The notes beneath the pieces were generated by a model. It did not search any database, had not been told where the DNA came from, and saw nothing but the letters and a program-made list of their open reading frames with translations. Shown one piece after another: positions 17,395-25,261 of a stretch of 64,000 bases of DNA. How positions within the stretch are numbered: position 1 is the first letter of the stretch; every line of letters begins with the position of its first letter. The DNA is taken from NCBI RefSeq assembly GCF_001612905.1, contig NZ_BDBI01000023.1, positions 124,001 to 188,000 on the forward strand, read 5' to 3'. The position numbers and the translations under genes are program-made. Source of the DNA: Nocardia ignorata NBRC 108230 (GTDB lineage: Bacteria; Actinomycetota; Actinomycetes; Mycobacteriales; Mycobacteriaceae).

Positions 17395-18527
17395 TGAATC
17401 CGGCACGGGTCGCGGGTTCGGTGGCGAGTGCGCTCGGGCTGGCCTGGGTGGCGCGTGCCGTGTGGGGGCTGCCGAGGGCACTCGGCGCCGGGCCGTCGGA
17501 GATCGCGCCGACGGCGCTCGGCAAGTCGTCGTATCGGGACGGCCGTTTCCACAACACCGAGGCCAGCGCGATGATCGCGGCCGGTTCGGCGGCCTCGCTG
17601 GTGTGGTCGGGACTCACCCAGGGGCGGGTCGGGCGGCCGAGGCGGCCGGTGCCGCTGGTGACGCCCGACGTACCCGAGCAGGCGGAGGAACTGGCCGTCA
17701 CCTGGTACGGGCACGCGAGCGCGCTGATCGAACTCGACGGGTACCGCGTGCTGACCGACCCGGTGTGGAGCGAGCGGGTCTCGCCGTCGCCGGTGATCGG
17801 GCCTGCCCGATTGCATCCGGTGCCGGGCGCGCTGTCCACCCTGCCGAGGGTCGACGCCGTCGTCATCTCCCACGACCACTACGACCACCTCGACAAGCCG
17901 ACCGTCGACGAGTTGGTCCGCGCCCAGCGAGCGCCGTTCGTGGTCCCGATGGGAATCGGCGCACACCTGCGGCTGTGGGGCGTTCCGGACGACCGCATCA
18001 TCGAATTGGACTGGGGTGGTTCGGTTTCCCTCGGCCACAAGGCGGGCGCCCGTGGATTGACCATCACCTGCGCGGAGGCCCGCCACTTCTCCGGCCGCGG
18101 CCTTAATCGCAACACCACCCTGTGGGCGTCGTGGGCGCTGGCCGGACCGACCAAGCGGGTGTATTTCGGCGGCGACACCGGGTACACGAAGGCGTTCGCG
18201 CAGGCCGGGGCGGTGCTCGGACCGTTCGACCTCACCCTGCTCCCGATCGGCGCCTACGACGAGCGCTGGACCGATGTGCACATGACCCCCGAGGAAGCGG
18301 TGCGCGCGCACGCGGCCCTGTGCCTCGGCGACCCCGGCTACGGGCTGCTCGTCCCGATTCACTGGGCCACCTTCAACCTGGCCTTCCACGGCTGGGCCGA
18401 ACCGGTGCACCGGCTGGTGTCGGCGGCCGCCGCGGCCGCAACCGCGATCGCGGTGCCCAAGCCGGGTGAGCGGGTGGTTCCGAATGACCTCCCACCACGG
18501 GTTTCGTGGTGGGAAGATGTGGAGTGA
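17394..18527 (+). CDS. Metallo-beta-lactamase fold hydrolase, Rv0906-like
   Basis: 377 residues. An N-terminal hydrophobic stretch (residues about 5-30) suggests a membrane anchor or signal. The MBL domain has the zinc motif SHDHYDHLD, a lone His in AEARHFSGR, the Asp in YFGGDTGYTKAFA and the final His in LLVPIHWATFNLAFH. This is the UlaG / NAPE-PLD-like subgroup, and gene order next to echA6 is the same as Rv0905-Rv0906 in M. tuberculosis. It probably hydrolyses a phospholipid or lipid phosphodiester; the substrate is inferred. Confidence 0.88.
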   Translation: MNPARVAGSVASALGLAWVARAVWGLPRALGAGPSEIAPTALGKSSYRDGRFHNTEASAMIAAGSAASLVWSGLTQGRVGRPRRPVPLVTPDVPEQAEELAVTWYGHASALIELDGYRVLTDPVWSERVSPSPVIGPARLHPVPGALSTLPRVDAVVISHDHYDHLDKPTVDELVRAQRAPFVVPMGIGAHLRLWGVPDDRIIELDWGGSVSLGHKAGARGLTITCAEARHFSGRGLNRNTTLWASWALAGPTKRVYFGGDTGYTKAFAQAGAVLGPFDLTLLPIGAYDERWTDVHMTPEEAVRAHAALCLGDPGYGLLVPIHWATFNLAFHGWAEPVHRLVSAAAAAATAIAVPKPGERVVPNDLPPRVSWWEDVE

Positions 18528-18587
18528 ACCTTTCGGCTTAGTGCAGCGATGGGCGATCGCGCGAAACTGGGAAAGGAACATCGGCAG

Positions 18588-18836
18588 ATGAGTCTCGTGG
18601 ACACCTTGAAGGGCTTGCTCGGTAAGGGCAAGGAGGCCGCCGCGCAGAACGCGGACAAGATCAACGATGCGGTCGACAAGGCAGGCACCTTCATCGACGA
18701 CAAAACCAAGGGCAAGTACAGCGACAAGATCGAGAAGGGCAAGGAAGCCGCCAAGAAGGCCGTGCCCCCGCAGCAGCCGGGCTCGGGACCTGCCACGGGC
18801 GGCACCACCCCGACCGATCCGGGGCCGAAGGCCTGA
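18588..18836 (+). CDS. MT0933-type antitoxin-like small protein
   Basis: 82 residues: MSLVDTLKGLLGKGKEAAAQ, then a Lys/Asp-rich helical repeat containing DKINDAVDKAGTFIDDKTKGKYSDKI, and a Pro/Gly tail. This is the MT0933-like antitoxin family (Rv0909 in M. tuberculosis). ATG 18588 has AAAGGA about 10 nt upstream. No START-domain toxin like Rv0910 follows; the next gene is ligD. A very strong terminator follows the stop. It may be an orphan or a stress protein rather than an antitoxin. Confidence 0.75.
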   Translation: MSLVDTLKGLLGKGKEAAAQNADKINDAVDKAGTFIDDKTKGKYSDKIEKGKEAAKKAVPPQQPGSGPATGGTTPTDPGPKA

Positions 18837-18844
18837 TCCGGTGC

Positions 18845-18872
18845 GCGGGGGCCGCGACGACGCGGCCCCCGC
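18845..18872 (+). terminator. Strong GC-rich terminator before ligD
   Basis: Perfect 12-bp arms GCGGGGGCCGCG (18845-18856) and CGCGGCCCCCGC (18861-18872) with the 4-nt loop ACGA. It starts 8 nt after the small-gene stop and ends 15 nt before the ligD start, so ligD must have a promoter inside or beyond it or rely on readthrough. Confidence 0.75.
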
Positions 18873-18887
18873 CGCCGGGCCACGTCG

Positions 18888-21155
18888 ATGGTCCGCCGCG
18901 AGTTCCGTGGTGCGCCGGGTGAACCGGATGTCGAGGTCGAGCTCAGCAACCTCGACAAGGTGTTGTACCCGGCCACCGGAACGACCAAAGGTGAAGTGAT
19001 CGCCTACTATTCGGCGATCACCGATGCCATCGCGCCGCATATCGCCGGTCGTGCGGTCACCAGGAAGCGGTGGCCCAACGGGGTGGATCACCCCGATTTC
19101 TTCGAGAAGAACCTGCCCGAGCACGCGCCCGCGTGGTTGCACCGCGCCGCGCTCGAGCATTCCAGCCGCCGGGTGGTGTACCCGCTCATCGATTCCGAGG
19201 CGGCGATGGCCTGGCTCGGGCAGCAGGCGGCGCTGGAAATCCATGTGCCGCAATGGCGTTTCGAGGCCGGCGAGCGCGGTCCGGCCACCCGCATCGTGTT
19301 CGACCTCGATCCCGGGCCGGGCGCGGGCCTGGTCGAATGTGCCACGGTGGCGCTGGCCGTGCGCGACATGGTCGGGGAGATCGGCATGCGCGCCTTTCCG
19401 GTGACCAGCGGCAGCAAGGGAATTCACCTCTACGTGCCGCTGGACCGGCCGGTGAGTTCGCGCGGCGCGTCGACGGTTGCCAAACAGGTGGCGACGAATC
19501 TGGAGAAGCTGCACCCCGACCTCGTCACCGCGACGATGGCGAAGTCGGCGCGGGGCGGCAAGGTGTTCCTCGACTGGAGCCAGAACAACGCCGCCAAGAC
19601 GACCATCGCGCCCTATTCGCTGCGCGGACGCACCGAGCCCAATGCCGCCGCACCGCGCGACTGGGCCGAGATCGCGGACGCGAAGTCGTTGCGGCAGTTG
19701 CGTTTCGACGAAGTGCTCGGCCGCTGGAAAGCCGACGGCGACCTGCTGGCCGACCTCGACCCACCGCTGCCCGCCCGTCCCGACTCGCTCACCAAGTACC
19801 GCAGCATGCGCGACCCGGGGCGCACGCCGGAACCGGTCCCCGCCACCGCCCCCGAGCGTGGTGGCGACGACCGGTTCGTGATCCAGGAACACCACGCCCG
19901 CCGCCTGCACTGGGATGTGCGCCTCGAACGCGACGGCGTCCTCGCCTCCTGGGCCGTCCCGAAGGGCCCGCCGACCGAGCCGAAACACAACCGCCTGGCC
20001 GTGCGCACCGAGGACCATCCGCTCGAATACCTCGACTTCCACGGCACCATCCCCAGGGGCGAGTACGGCGCCGGGGAGATGACGATCTGGGATTCGGGCA
20101 CCTACCGCACCGAGAAGTGGCGCGACGACGAGGTGATCGTCGAGTTCGACGGCAAGAAGGTGCGCGGTCGCTACGCCTTCATCCAGACCAAGGGCGACCA
20201 GTGGCTGATGCACTACATGCGCGACCAGGGCGCCCGTGAAACGCTGTCCGACAACGGTTCCCGGTCGTTTCCGCACGGCTTGTCGCCGATGCTCGCGACC
20301 GCCGGGGACGTGGAGTCGTTGCAGCCCGCGGAGTGGGAGTTCGAGACCAAGTGGGACGGGTTCCGGGTGATCGTCGAGATCGACGACGGCACCGTCACCG
20401 TGCGCAGCAGGCGCGGCAACACTGTCACCGCCCGGTACCCGCGCCTGGCCGCGCTGGCCGCCGAACTGGCCGGGCACCGCGTGGTGCTCGACGGAGAGGC
20501 GGTCGTTTTCGACGACAGCGGGCTCTCGGATATCTCCGCGCTCCAGGCGGATTCGGCCCGCGCGATCTTCGTCGCCTTCGATGTCCTCTACCTCGACGGC
20601 ACCTCGCTGCTCCGCAAGAAATACAGCGACCGCCGGGTGGTCCTCGAGGCATTGGGACAACTGGCGCCCTCGATGCGGATCTCCGAACGACTCGGCGGTT
20701 CCGGGGCCGAGGCGATGGAGCAGAGCCGTGAACAGGGACAGGAGGGCGTGGTCGCCAAGCGCGTCGACTCGGTGTATCAGCCGGGCAAACGCAGCCAGAC
20801 CTGGATCAAACAGCGCAACTGGCGATCCAGGGAGGTGGTGATCGGTGGGTGGCGGTCGAGCGCGGCCCGCCCGTTCAAGTCCTTGCTCGTCGGTATTCCG
20901 CACGACGACGACTTCGTCTACGTCGGCCGGGTCGGCACCGGGTTCGATTCCGAACAGCAGCGCCGCATCGCCGAGCAGCTGCAACGCCTGCGCCGCAAGA
21001 CCTCACCGTTCACGAACGAGATGACAGCGGAGGAGATCAAGGACGCCGAGTGGGTCACGCCGAGCGTCACCGGCATCGTGCGCTTCCAGGCGTGGACCGA
21101 TACGGGACGCCTGTGGCATCCGATCTGGGACGGTGTGACAAGTTCGCCACGATGA
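18888..21155 (+). CDS. ligD: ATP-dependent DNA ligase LigD (polymerase-phosphoesterase-ligase)
   Basis: 755 residues in the mycobacterial order. Polymerase/primase domain at residues about 15-290 with the metal motif FDLDPG (D139, D141) and TSGSKGIHLY. 3'-phosphoesterase domain at about 325-460 with QEHHARRLHWDVRLERDG. Ligase domain at about 465-755 with the adenylation lysine K488 in ETKWDGFRV, and DGEAVVFDDSG and QEGVVAKRVDS. It performs end filling, trimming and sealing in non-homologous end joining with Ku; no ku gene is in the window. ATG 18888 sits 16 nt after a strong terminator. Confidence 0.95.
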   Translation: MVRREFRGAPGEPDVEVELSNLDKVLYPATGTTKGEVIAYYSAITDAIAPHIAGRAVTRKRWPNGVDHPDFFEKNLPEHAPAWLHRAALEHSSRRVVYPLIDSEAAMAWLGQQAALEIHVPQWRFEAGERGPATRIVFDLDPGPGAGLVECATVALAVRDMVGEIGMRAFPVTSGSKGIHLYVPLDRPVSSRGASTVAKQVATNLEKLHPDLVTATMAKSARGGKVFLDWSQNNAAKTTIAPYSLRGRTEPNAAAPRDWAEIADAKSLRQLRFDEVLGRWKADGDLLADLDPPLPARPDSLTKYRSMRDPGRTPEPVPATAPERGGDDRFVIQEHHARRLHWDVRLERDGVLASWAVPKGPPTEPKHNRLAVRTEDHPLEYLDFHGTIPRGEYGAGEMTIWDSGTYRTEKWRDDEVIVEFDGKKVRGRYAFIQTKGDQWLMHYMRDQGARETLSDNGSRSFPHGLSPMLATAGDVESLQPAEWEFETKWDGFRVIVEIDDGTVTVRSRRGNTVTARYPRLAALAAELAGHRVVLDGEAVVFDDSGLSDISALQADSARAIFVAFDVLYLDGTSLLRKKYSDRRVVLEALGQLAPSMRISERLGGSGAEAMEQSREQGQEGVVAKRVDSVYQPGKRSQTWIKQRNWRSREVVIGGWRSSAARPFKSLLVGIPHDDDFVYVGRVGTGFDSEQQRRIAEQLQRLRRKTSPFTNEMTAEEIKDAEWVTPSVTGIVRFQAWTDTGRLWHPIWDGVTSSPR

Positions 21156-21229
21156 TGCTCGCGCGTGAAAGCTGCGCTGTTGCTAGGGTGATCGCGTTGT
21201 ACCCGGTTCGAATCAGCGAGGAGTACGCG

Positions 21230-21409
21230 GTGGATTTCAAGAACCTGGCGGACAAGGCGATGGGCCTTGCCTCCCAGCACGCCGACAAGGTCGACGACGT
21301 CATCGAGAAGGCCGGTGACGTGGTGGACAACAAGACCGGCGGCAAGTTCGCCGGTCAGGTGGATTCGGCTCAGGAAGCGGCGAAGAACGCGCTGCGCGAC
21401 AAGGCCTGA
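21230..21409 (+). CDS. MT0933-type antitoxin-like small protein
   Basis: 59 residues, the same length as Rv0909: VDFKNLADKAMGLASQHADK, then VDDVIEKAGDVVDNKTGGKFAGQVDSAQEAAKNALRDKA. The GTG at 21230 has GAGGAG at a 7-nt spacing. It is a paralogue of the small gene on the other side of ligD (shared pattern DKxxDxxxKAGxxxDxKTxGK). Again no toxin gene follows; a hairpin terminator and a convergent gene do. Confidence 0.75.
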   Translation: MDFKNLADKAMGLASQHADKVDDVIEKAGDVVDNKTGGKFAGQVDSAQEAAKNALRDKA

Positions 21410-21446
21410 GGCCGACGGCGGGCCGGCCGCCACCGGCCCGCCGGAC

Positions 21447-21478
21447 CAACGCGCTGAGAGTTTGCTCCCAGCGCGTTG
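21447..21478. terminator. Bidirectional terminator, CAACGCGCTG stem
   Basis: Perfect 10-bp arms CAACGCGCTG (21447-21456) and CAGCGCGTTG (21469-21478) between convergent genes; a 12-nt loop. The same stem sequence recurs at 61795-61824. Confidence 0.7.
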
Positions 21479-21488
21479 CCTGCGGGGA

Positions 21489-22124
21489 TTACCCGGTCTG
21501 CGCCCAGCGGGTGGTGCCCGGGGGAGCGGTCAAGGTGTTGATCAGGTCGATGCCCGCGACGATCAGGGTGGGCCCACCGGCGACGATGGTGCCGATGATC
21601 GCACCGACGGACGCACCGGTGATGAGGCCCGGCAGTGCGCCGACGCCGCCCGCGGCCGCGCCGACGACGAGGCCGATCACCGCGCCGATGGCCATGCCGA
21701 CGAAGCTGCCGATGGCGGTGGCCAGGCCGAAAGTCGAGGCGAAATTAGCCTGCGCCGCATAGTTTTCCGAGGGCGAGGCGACGGGGGTGAGGTTCGGGCG
21801 CGCGGTGGCAGCGTCCTTCACAGCCGTCAGTTCGAGCTTGCGGCCCTCGTCGCTGACCGCGTGCGGCAGCGGGTACTCGAGGGCGCCGTCGCGCACCGAA
21901 AGCGGCAGCGACAGCAGGGTGGCGCCCGCTTCGTCGCGGACCTGGACGGCGTCGTCGGTGAGGGTGAAGGTGCCGTGCGTGAGGGTGGTGACAACAGTGT
22001 TGCCGACGAGTTCGGTGCGGTACTCGACGCTCGGCGGCACGGGTTCGGCGTTCGCGACGCCGGTGCCGACGAGTGCTGCCGCGAGCACCGGAATGGCGAC
22101 CGCGGCGATCTTACGGATGATCAT
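21489..22124 (-). CDS. Secreted glycine-zipper protein of unknown function
   Basis: 211 residues with a clear Sec signal peptide (MIIRKIAAVAIPVLAAALVG, cleavage about after ANA at 26). Residues about 30-110 are polar and beta-rich. Residues about 125-185 form two long Gly/Ala/Val-rich hydrophobic stretches (GSFVGMAIGAVIGLVVGAAA and similar), a glycine-zipper layout that can insert into membranes. This organisation is frequent in secreted proteins of Nocardia and Rhodococcus. The function is unknown. A folded leader lies 32-91 nt upstream of its ATG. Confidence 0.75.
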   Translation of the reverse strand: MIIRKIAAVAIPVLAAALVGTGVANAEPVPPSVEYRTELVGNTVVTTLTHGTFTLTDDAVQVRDEAGATLLSLPLSVRDGALEYPLPHAVSDEGRKLELTAVKDAATARPNLTPVASPSENYAAQANFASTFGLATAIGSFVGMAIGAVIGLVVGAAAGGVGALPGLITGASVGAIIGTIVAGGPTLIVAGIDLINTLTAPPGTTRWAQTG

Positions 22125-22155
22125 GTGAACATTCCCATCTGGTTTTCATCAGGAG

Positions 22156-22215
22156 ACGTGCCCAAACGAAGGCGCCGCGTTCGTTGCTTCCCCCGAGAAG
22201 CGAGCGTCGGCACGT
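22156..22215 (-). promoter_or_regulatory. Candidate three-way-junction leader RNA upstream of the secreted protein gene
   Basis: Read on the minus strand, a closing stem ACGTGCC/GGCACGT (22215-22209 with 22162-22156) encloses two adjacent hairpins: GCTTC-TCGGGG-GAAGC (22201-22186) and AACGAA-N9-TTCGTT (22185-22165). All arms are perfect and the two inner hairpins abut with no spacer, the layout of a compact riboswitch or regulatory leader. It would sit in the 5' UTR, 32 nt before the ATG at 22124. The GGGGGAAGC-AACGAA part faintly recalls actinobacterial c-di-AMP (ydaO) leaders, but the GGGGUGAAUC part is missing. Confidence 0.45.
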
Positions 22216-22300
22216 GAAAGCGGTCCAGCTCGGTTGTCGATTGAACGCTAGTCGTCTCGATGGTGTCTCACAGAGGAATTCAGATTTTAAACATGAAATT

Positions 22301-22323
22301 CCTCATAGATATACGCTATGAGG
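22301..22323. repeat. Perfect inverted repeat CCTCATAG-N7-CTATGAGG
   Basis: Perfect 8-bp arms at 22301-22308 and 22316-22323 with an AT-rich 7-nt loop. It lies 13 nt past the ecfT stop, in an AT-rich patch unlike the rest of the window. On the minus strand it is followed by AATTTC and AAAA runs, so it could be the terminator of the ecf operon; an operator is the alternative. Confidence 0.5.
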
Positions 22324-22335
22324 AGCCGTGCTCGT

Positions 22336-23076
22336 TCACAGTGCGGCGTTGAGCCCGAGCGCACCCGCGCAGACCGCGAAAACGATCACGAGGGCTACGG
22401 CATCGCGCCTGGTCGGGGCGCTGGGATGGGCCGTGAGCATGCCCGTGCCACCACGCGCGGTGATGGCCTCGGCCAGCTCGCCCGCCCGCCGCGACGACAC
22501 CGCCATGCACGCGGTGAGGATGTCGATGAGTGGATTCGCGTCGGAGGCGCGATGCAACAGGCTCTCCTTGGGGCGCAGCTTGCGAGCCGCGCGCAGCACC
22601 CGGATCTCGTCGAGCAGCAGCGGCAGCCCGCGCAGGGTGAGCGCGACGACCACCGCCCACTCGTCGACCGGCAGCCGCAGCTTGCGCAGCGGGGCGCCGA
22701 GCTTGGCCAGCGCCGGGGCCACCTCGCCCATCGGGGTGGTGAACGCGATCAGCAGCGAGGCCGCGACCAGTACTAGGCCGAACACGACCACCTGTGCGTA
22801 GACCAGCACCCCACGCGCTCCGTTGGGGATGTTGACCAGCGCGCCGAGCAGGATCAGTCCCCAGAACCACAGCGGCAGGCGCGGCAGCGCGCCCAGCGGA
22901 ATCCTGGCCAGCACGGCGATCGCGATCAGGAACGCGATGATCACGCCGAGCACCGGCCACGCGGGCCAGAACATGAGCAGCAGGCTGATGGTGAACGCCG
23001 CGATCATCTTGGTGCCGGCCCACAGGCGGTGCACCACGCTGTCCACGGGTACCTCGCGCAACAAAACGGTGCTCAT
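22336..23076 (-). CDS. ecfT: ECF transporter transmembrane component EcfT (CbiQ family)
   Basis: 246 residues with about five membrane spans (residues about 25-62, 65-95, 100-125, and the last near 225-245). It carries the two coupling motifs of EcfT: LRGLPLLLDEIRVLRAARKL and SSRRAGELAEAITARG, both with the Ala-Arg-Gly/Lys pattern that docks on the ATPases. ATG 23076 overlaps the stop of the ATPase gene as ATGA. It corresponds to Rv2325c next to Rv2326c in M. tuberculosis. The imported vitamin or metal is unknown. Confidence 0.88.
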   Translation of the reverse strand: MSTVLLREVPVDSVVHRLWAGTKMIAAFTISLLLMFWPAWPVLGVIIAFLIAIAVLARIPLGALPRLPLWFWGLILLGALVNIPNGARGVLVYAQVVVFGLVLVAASLLIAFTTPMGEVAPALAKLGAPLRKLRLPVDEWAVVVALTLRGLPLLLDEIRVLRAARKLRPKESLLHRASDANPLIDILTACMAVSSRRAGELAEAITARGGTGMLTAHPSAPTRRDAVALVIVFAVCAGALGLNAAL

Positions 23077-25166
23077 CGGGCCACTCCGTTCCCCGGTTCG
23101 TTGCGTGAATTGTCCAGTCGCCACAGCGGTTCGGTGTGCGCGGCGACAGCGCCCACGGTCTGGCGCGCGGTCTCGACGATCACCCCGGAATCCAGGTGGA
23201 CGGTGCGATCGCACACCACCGACACATCGGCCACATCGTGGGAGATCACGATCAGGGTGAGGCCCGAATCACGCAGGCGGGCAAGCAGTTCCACCACTTC
23301 GGCGCGGCCCTGCGGGTCGAGTCCGGCCAGCGGTTCGTCCAGGACGACGACCTGGGGATGGCTGGCGACCATCGCCGCGAGCACTACCCGTTTGGCCTGA
23401 CCGCCGCTGAGTTCGTCGACCGAGCGGGCCGCGAAGGCCCGGTCGAGGCCGACCGCGTCGAGCGCGCGGCCCACCGCGCCGGAACCGGTGGCCTTGCCGC
23501 CCCAGTCGGCGATCTCCTCGCCGACCGTCTGCTTCTGCAGTTGCAGGCGGGAATGCTGGAACGCCAGGGTGACGCGACCGATCTGCTTGTCGACCGGGGT
23601 GCCGCGCAGTTCGCAGCGGCCCTCGCTCGGGGCGATCAGGCCGGCGATGATCCAGGCCAGCGTCGATTTGCCCGACCCGTTGCCGCCGACCACGAGCAGT
23701 GCCTCGCCGCGGCGCACCGACAGGTCGACACCGTGCAGGGCCGGTGCCTCCCACGGTGTGCCCCGGTTGTAGGTGTGGCGCACGTCGGTGAGCTCGAGGA
23801 TGGGTTCGCCCATCGGGGCCCGGCGCCGGTCGCGGGCCGGCTGCGGCCAGGCCGCGAGCCGGTCGACCATGCGGCCCTGCGCCAGGTGGATCACCCGGCC
23901 CGCGGCGCTCGCGTCGGCTTCGTGGTGGGTCACCAGGACCACGGCGGTGCCGTGCCGCTCGGGCAGCCGGGCCAGCAGGGCGACCAGGTCGCGGCGGCCG
24001 TCCGGATCGATCATCGAGGTGGCCTCGTCGGCGATCAGCAGGGCCGGGCGCCGGGCCAGGGCCGCGGCGACGGCGAGGCGCTGCTGCTGGCCACCGGAGA
24101 GGGTGGCGGTTTCGCGGCGGCCCATGCCGTCGAGGCCGACCTCGGCGAGCAGTGCGTCCACGTCGACCTGGGCGGCGAGTTCGGGCGGCAGGCCCCACAC
24201 CACGTCGTCGGCGACGGAGACACCGAGGGTCTGGCTCTCGGGGCGTTGCAGCACCAGCGCGGTGCCGCCGAGTTTGCCGAGGCCCGCGGAGCCCGGCCGG
24301 TCGACGGCGCCGGAGGTCGGTGGTCTGCCCGCGAGCACCCGGGTGAGCGTGGATTTGCCCGACCCGTTGTGCCCGACCACGGCGACGAACTCGCCGGGCC
24401 GGATGGTGAGGTCGATATCGGCGAGCGCATCGGTGACGGCTCCCGGATACCGGAAACCGACGCCGTGCAGGGAGACGGGCAGCGGCGCGATCTGCCGGTC
24501 GTCCTCGGGTGCGTCGAGGCGGTCGCTGCCCGGCAGCCACCGCAGCCGGTCGAGCACCGAGCCGAGCACGAACCAGGAGACGACGGTGCTCACGAATACG
24601 CCGAGCGCGACCGAGCCGCCGATGTAGAGCCACCACCAGCGCAGCACGGCCTCGGTGGCCTCGGTCGCCATCCGGCCCAGCGGTTCGAGCTGCGCCTGTC
24701 GTTCGGCGAGGTTGTTGATGCCCTCGGCGGTGCTGCGGATGGCGTCGAAGAACAGCTGCCTGGTCCGGGCGAACAGCAGGAGGCTCGCCACAGAGAACAG
24801 CCCCCAGCCGAGGCCCGCGACCAGCCCGAGCGCCAGCACGGCGGCGAATCCGCCACCTCGTCGTTTGACGATGCCGACGATCCCGGCGATCGTCGCGGCG
24901 CCGAGCACCCCGAGCGCGGGCATGATCCCCGCTGCCACGAACGTCACCAGTCCGGCGGCGACGGTCGCGGTGACCAGCGCCCGCAGCCGGTACCGGTGGG
25001 CCAGCAGCCCGAGCGGAACGGCCGCGACCAGCTGCAACGCGGCCGCCATCGGCACCAGCGACCCCACGGTGATGAGGCCGACGGTGAGCCCCGCCATCAC
25101 CGCCCCGGTGGCCAGCTCGATGGGACGCAATGGTCCGCGAGGAAGATCCGCGGGCTTGTGATTCAC
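23073..25166 (-). CDS. ECF transporter: membrane domain fused to two ABC ATPases (Rv2326c-like)
   Basis: 697 residues, the same length as I recall for Rv2326c. Residues about 15-225 form a hydrophobic S-component-like or accessory membrane region. ATPase 1 (about 240-450) has GHNGSGKST, LSGGQQQRLAVAAALA and ADEATSMIDP. ATPase 2 (about 470-690) has GGNGSGKST, LSGGQAKRVVLAAMVA and DEPLAGLDP. All parts of an energy-coupling module except EcfT are thus in one chain. The GTG at 25166 is the likely start. Spans suggest uptake of a small vitamin-like molecule; the substrate cannot be told. Confidence 0.9.
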   Translation of the reverse strand: MNHKPADLPRGPLRPIELATGAVMAGLTVGLITVGSLVPMAAALQLVAAVPLGLLAHRYRLRALVTATVAAGLVTFVAAGIMPALGVLGAATIAGIVGIVKRRGGGFAAVLALGLVAGLGWGLFSVASLLLFARTRQLFFDAIRSTAEGINNLAERQAQLEPLGRMATEATEAVLRWWWLYIGGSVALGVFVSTVVSWFVLGSVLDRLRWLPGSDRLDAPEDDRQIAPLPVSLHGVGFRYPGAVTDALADIDLTIRPGEFVAVVGHNGSGKSTLTRVLAGRPPTSGAVDRPGSAGLGKLGGTALVLQRPESQTLGVSVADDVVWGLPPELAAQVDVDALLAEVGLDGMGRRETATLSGGQQQRLAVAAALARRPALLIADEATSMIDPDGRRDLVALLARLPERHGTAVVLVTHHEADASAAGRVIHLAQGRMVDRLAAWPQPARDRRRAPMGEPILELTDVRHTYNRGTPWEAPALHGVDLSVRRGEALLVVGGNGSGKSTLAWIIAGLIAPSEGRCELRGTPVDKQIGRVTLAFQHSRLQLQKQTVGEEIADWGGKATGSGAVGRALDAVGLDRAFAARSVDELSGGQAKRVVLAAMVASHPQVVVLDEPLAGLDPQGRAEVVELLARLRDSGLTLIVISHDVADVSVVCDRTVHLDSGVIVETARQTVGAVAAHTEPLWRLDNSRNEPGNGVAR

Positions 25167-25261
25167 GTGTCCAGTCTGCCAGGGGGTTGCCCCACCGGGA
25201 TATGCGCGGCGTGTGGATTGTGTGTGGATCCGGTGGGCACCCGTGGTCGTAGGCTTGGTCG

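Noticed and set aside
17148..20984. A 1278-residue minus-strand frame over echA6, the MBL gene and ligD
   Set aside because: It crosses three genes with catalytic motifs and has no recognisable domain; base composition shadow.
22156..22215. Calling the leader a c-di-AMP (ydaO) riboswitch
   Set aside because: Only the GGGGGAAGC-AACGA part is similar; the GGGGUGAAUC block and the pseudo-symmetric second half are absent. I list it as an unnamed structured leader.
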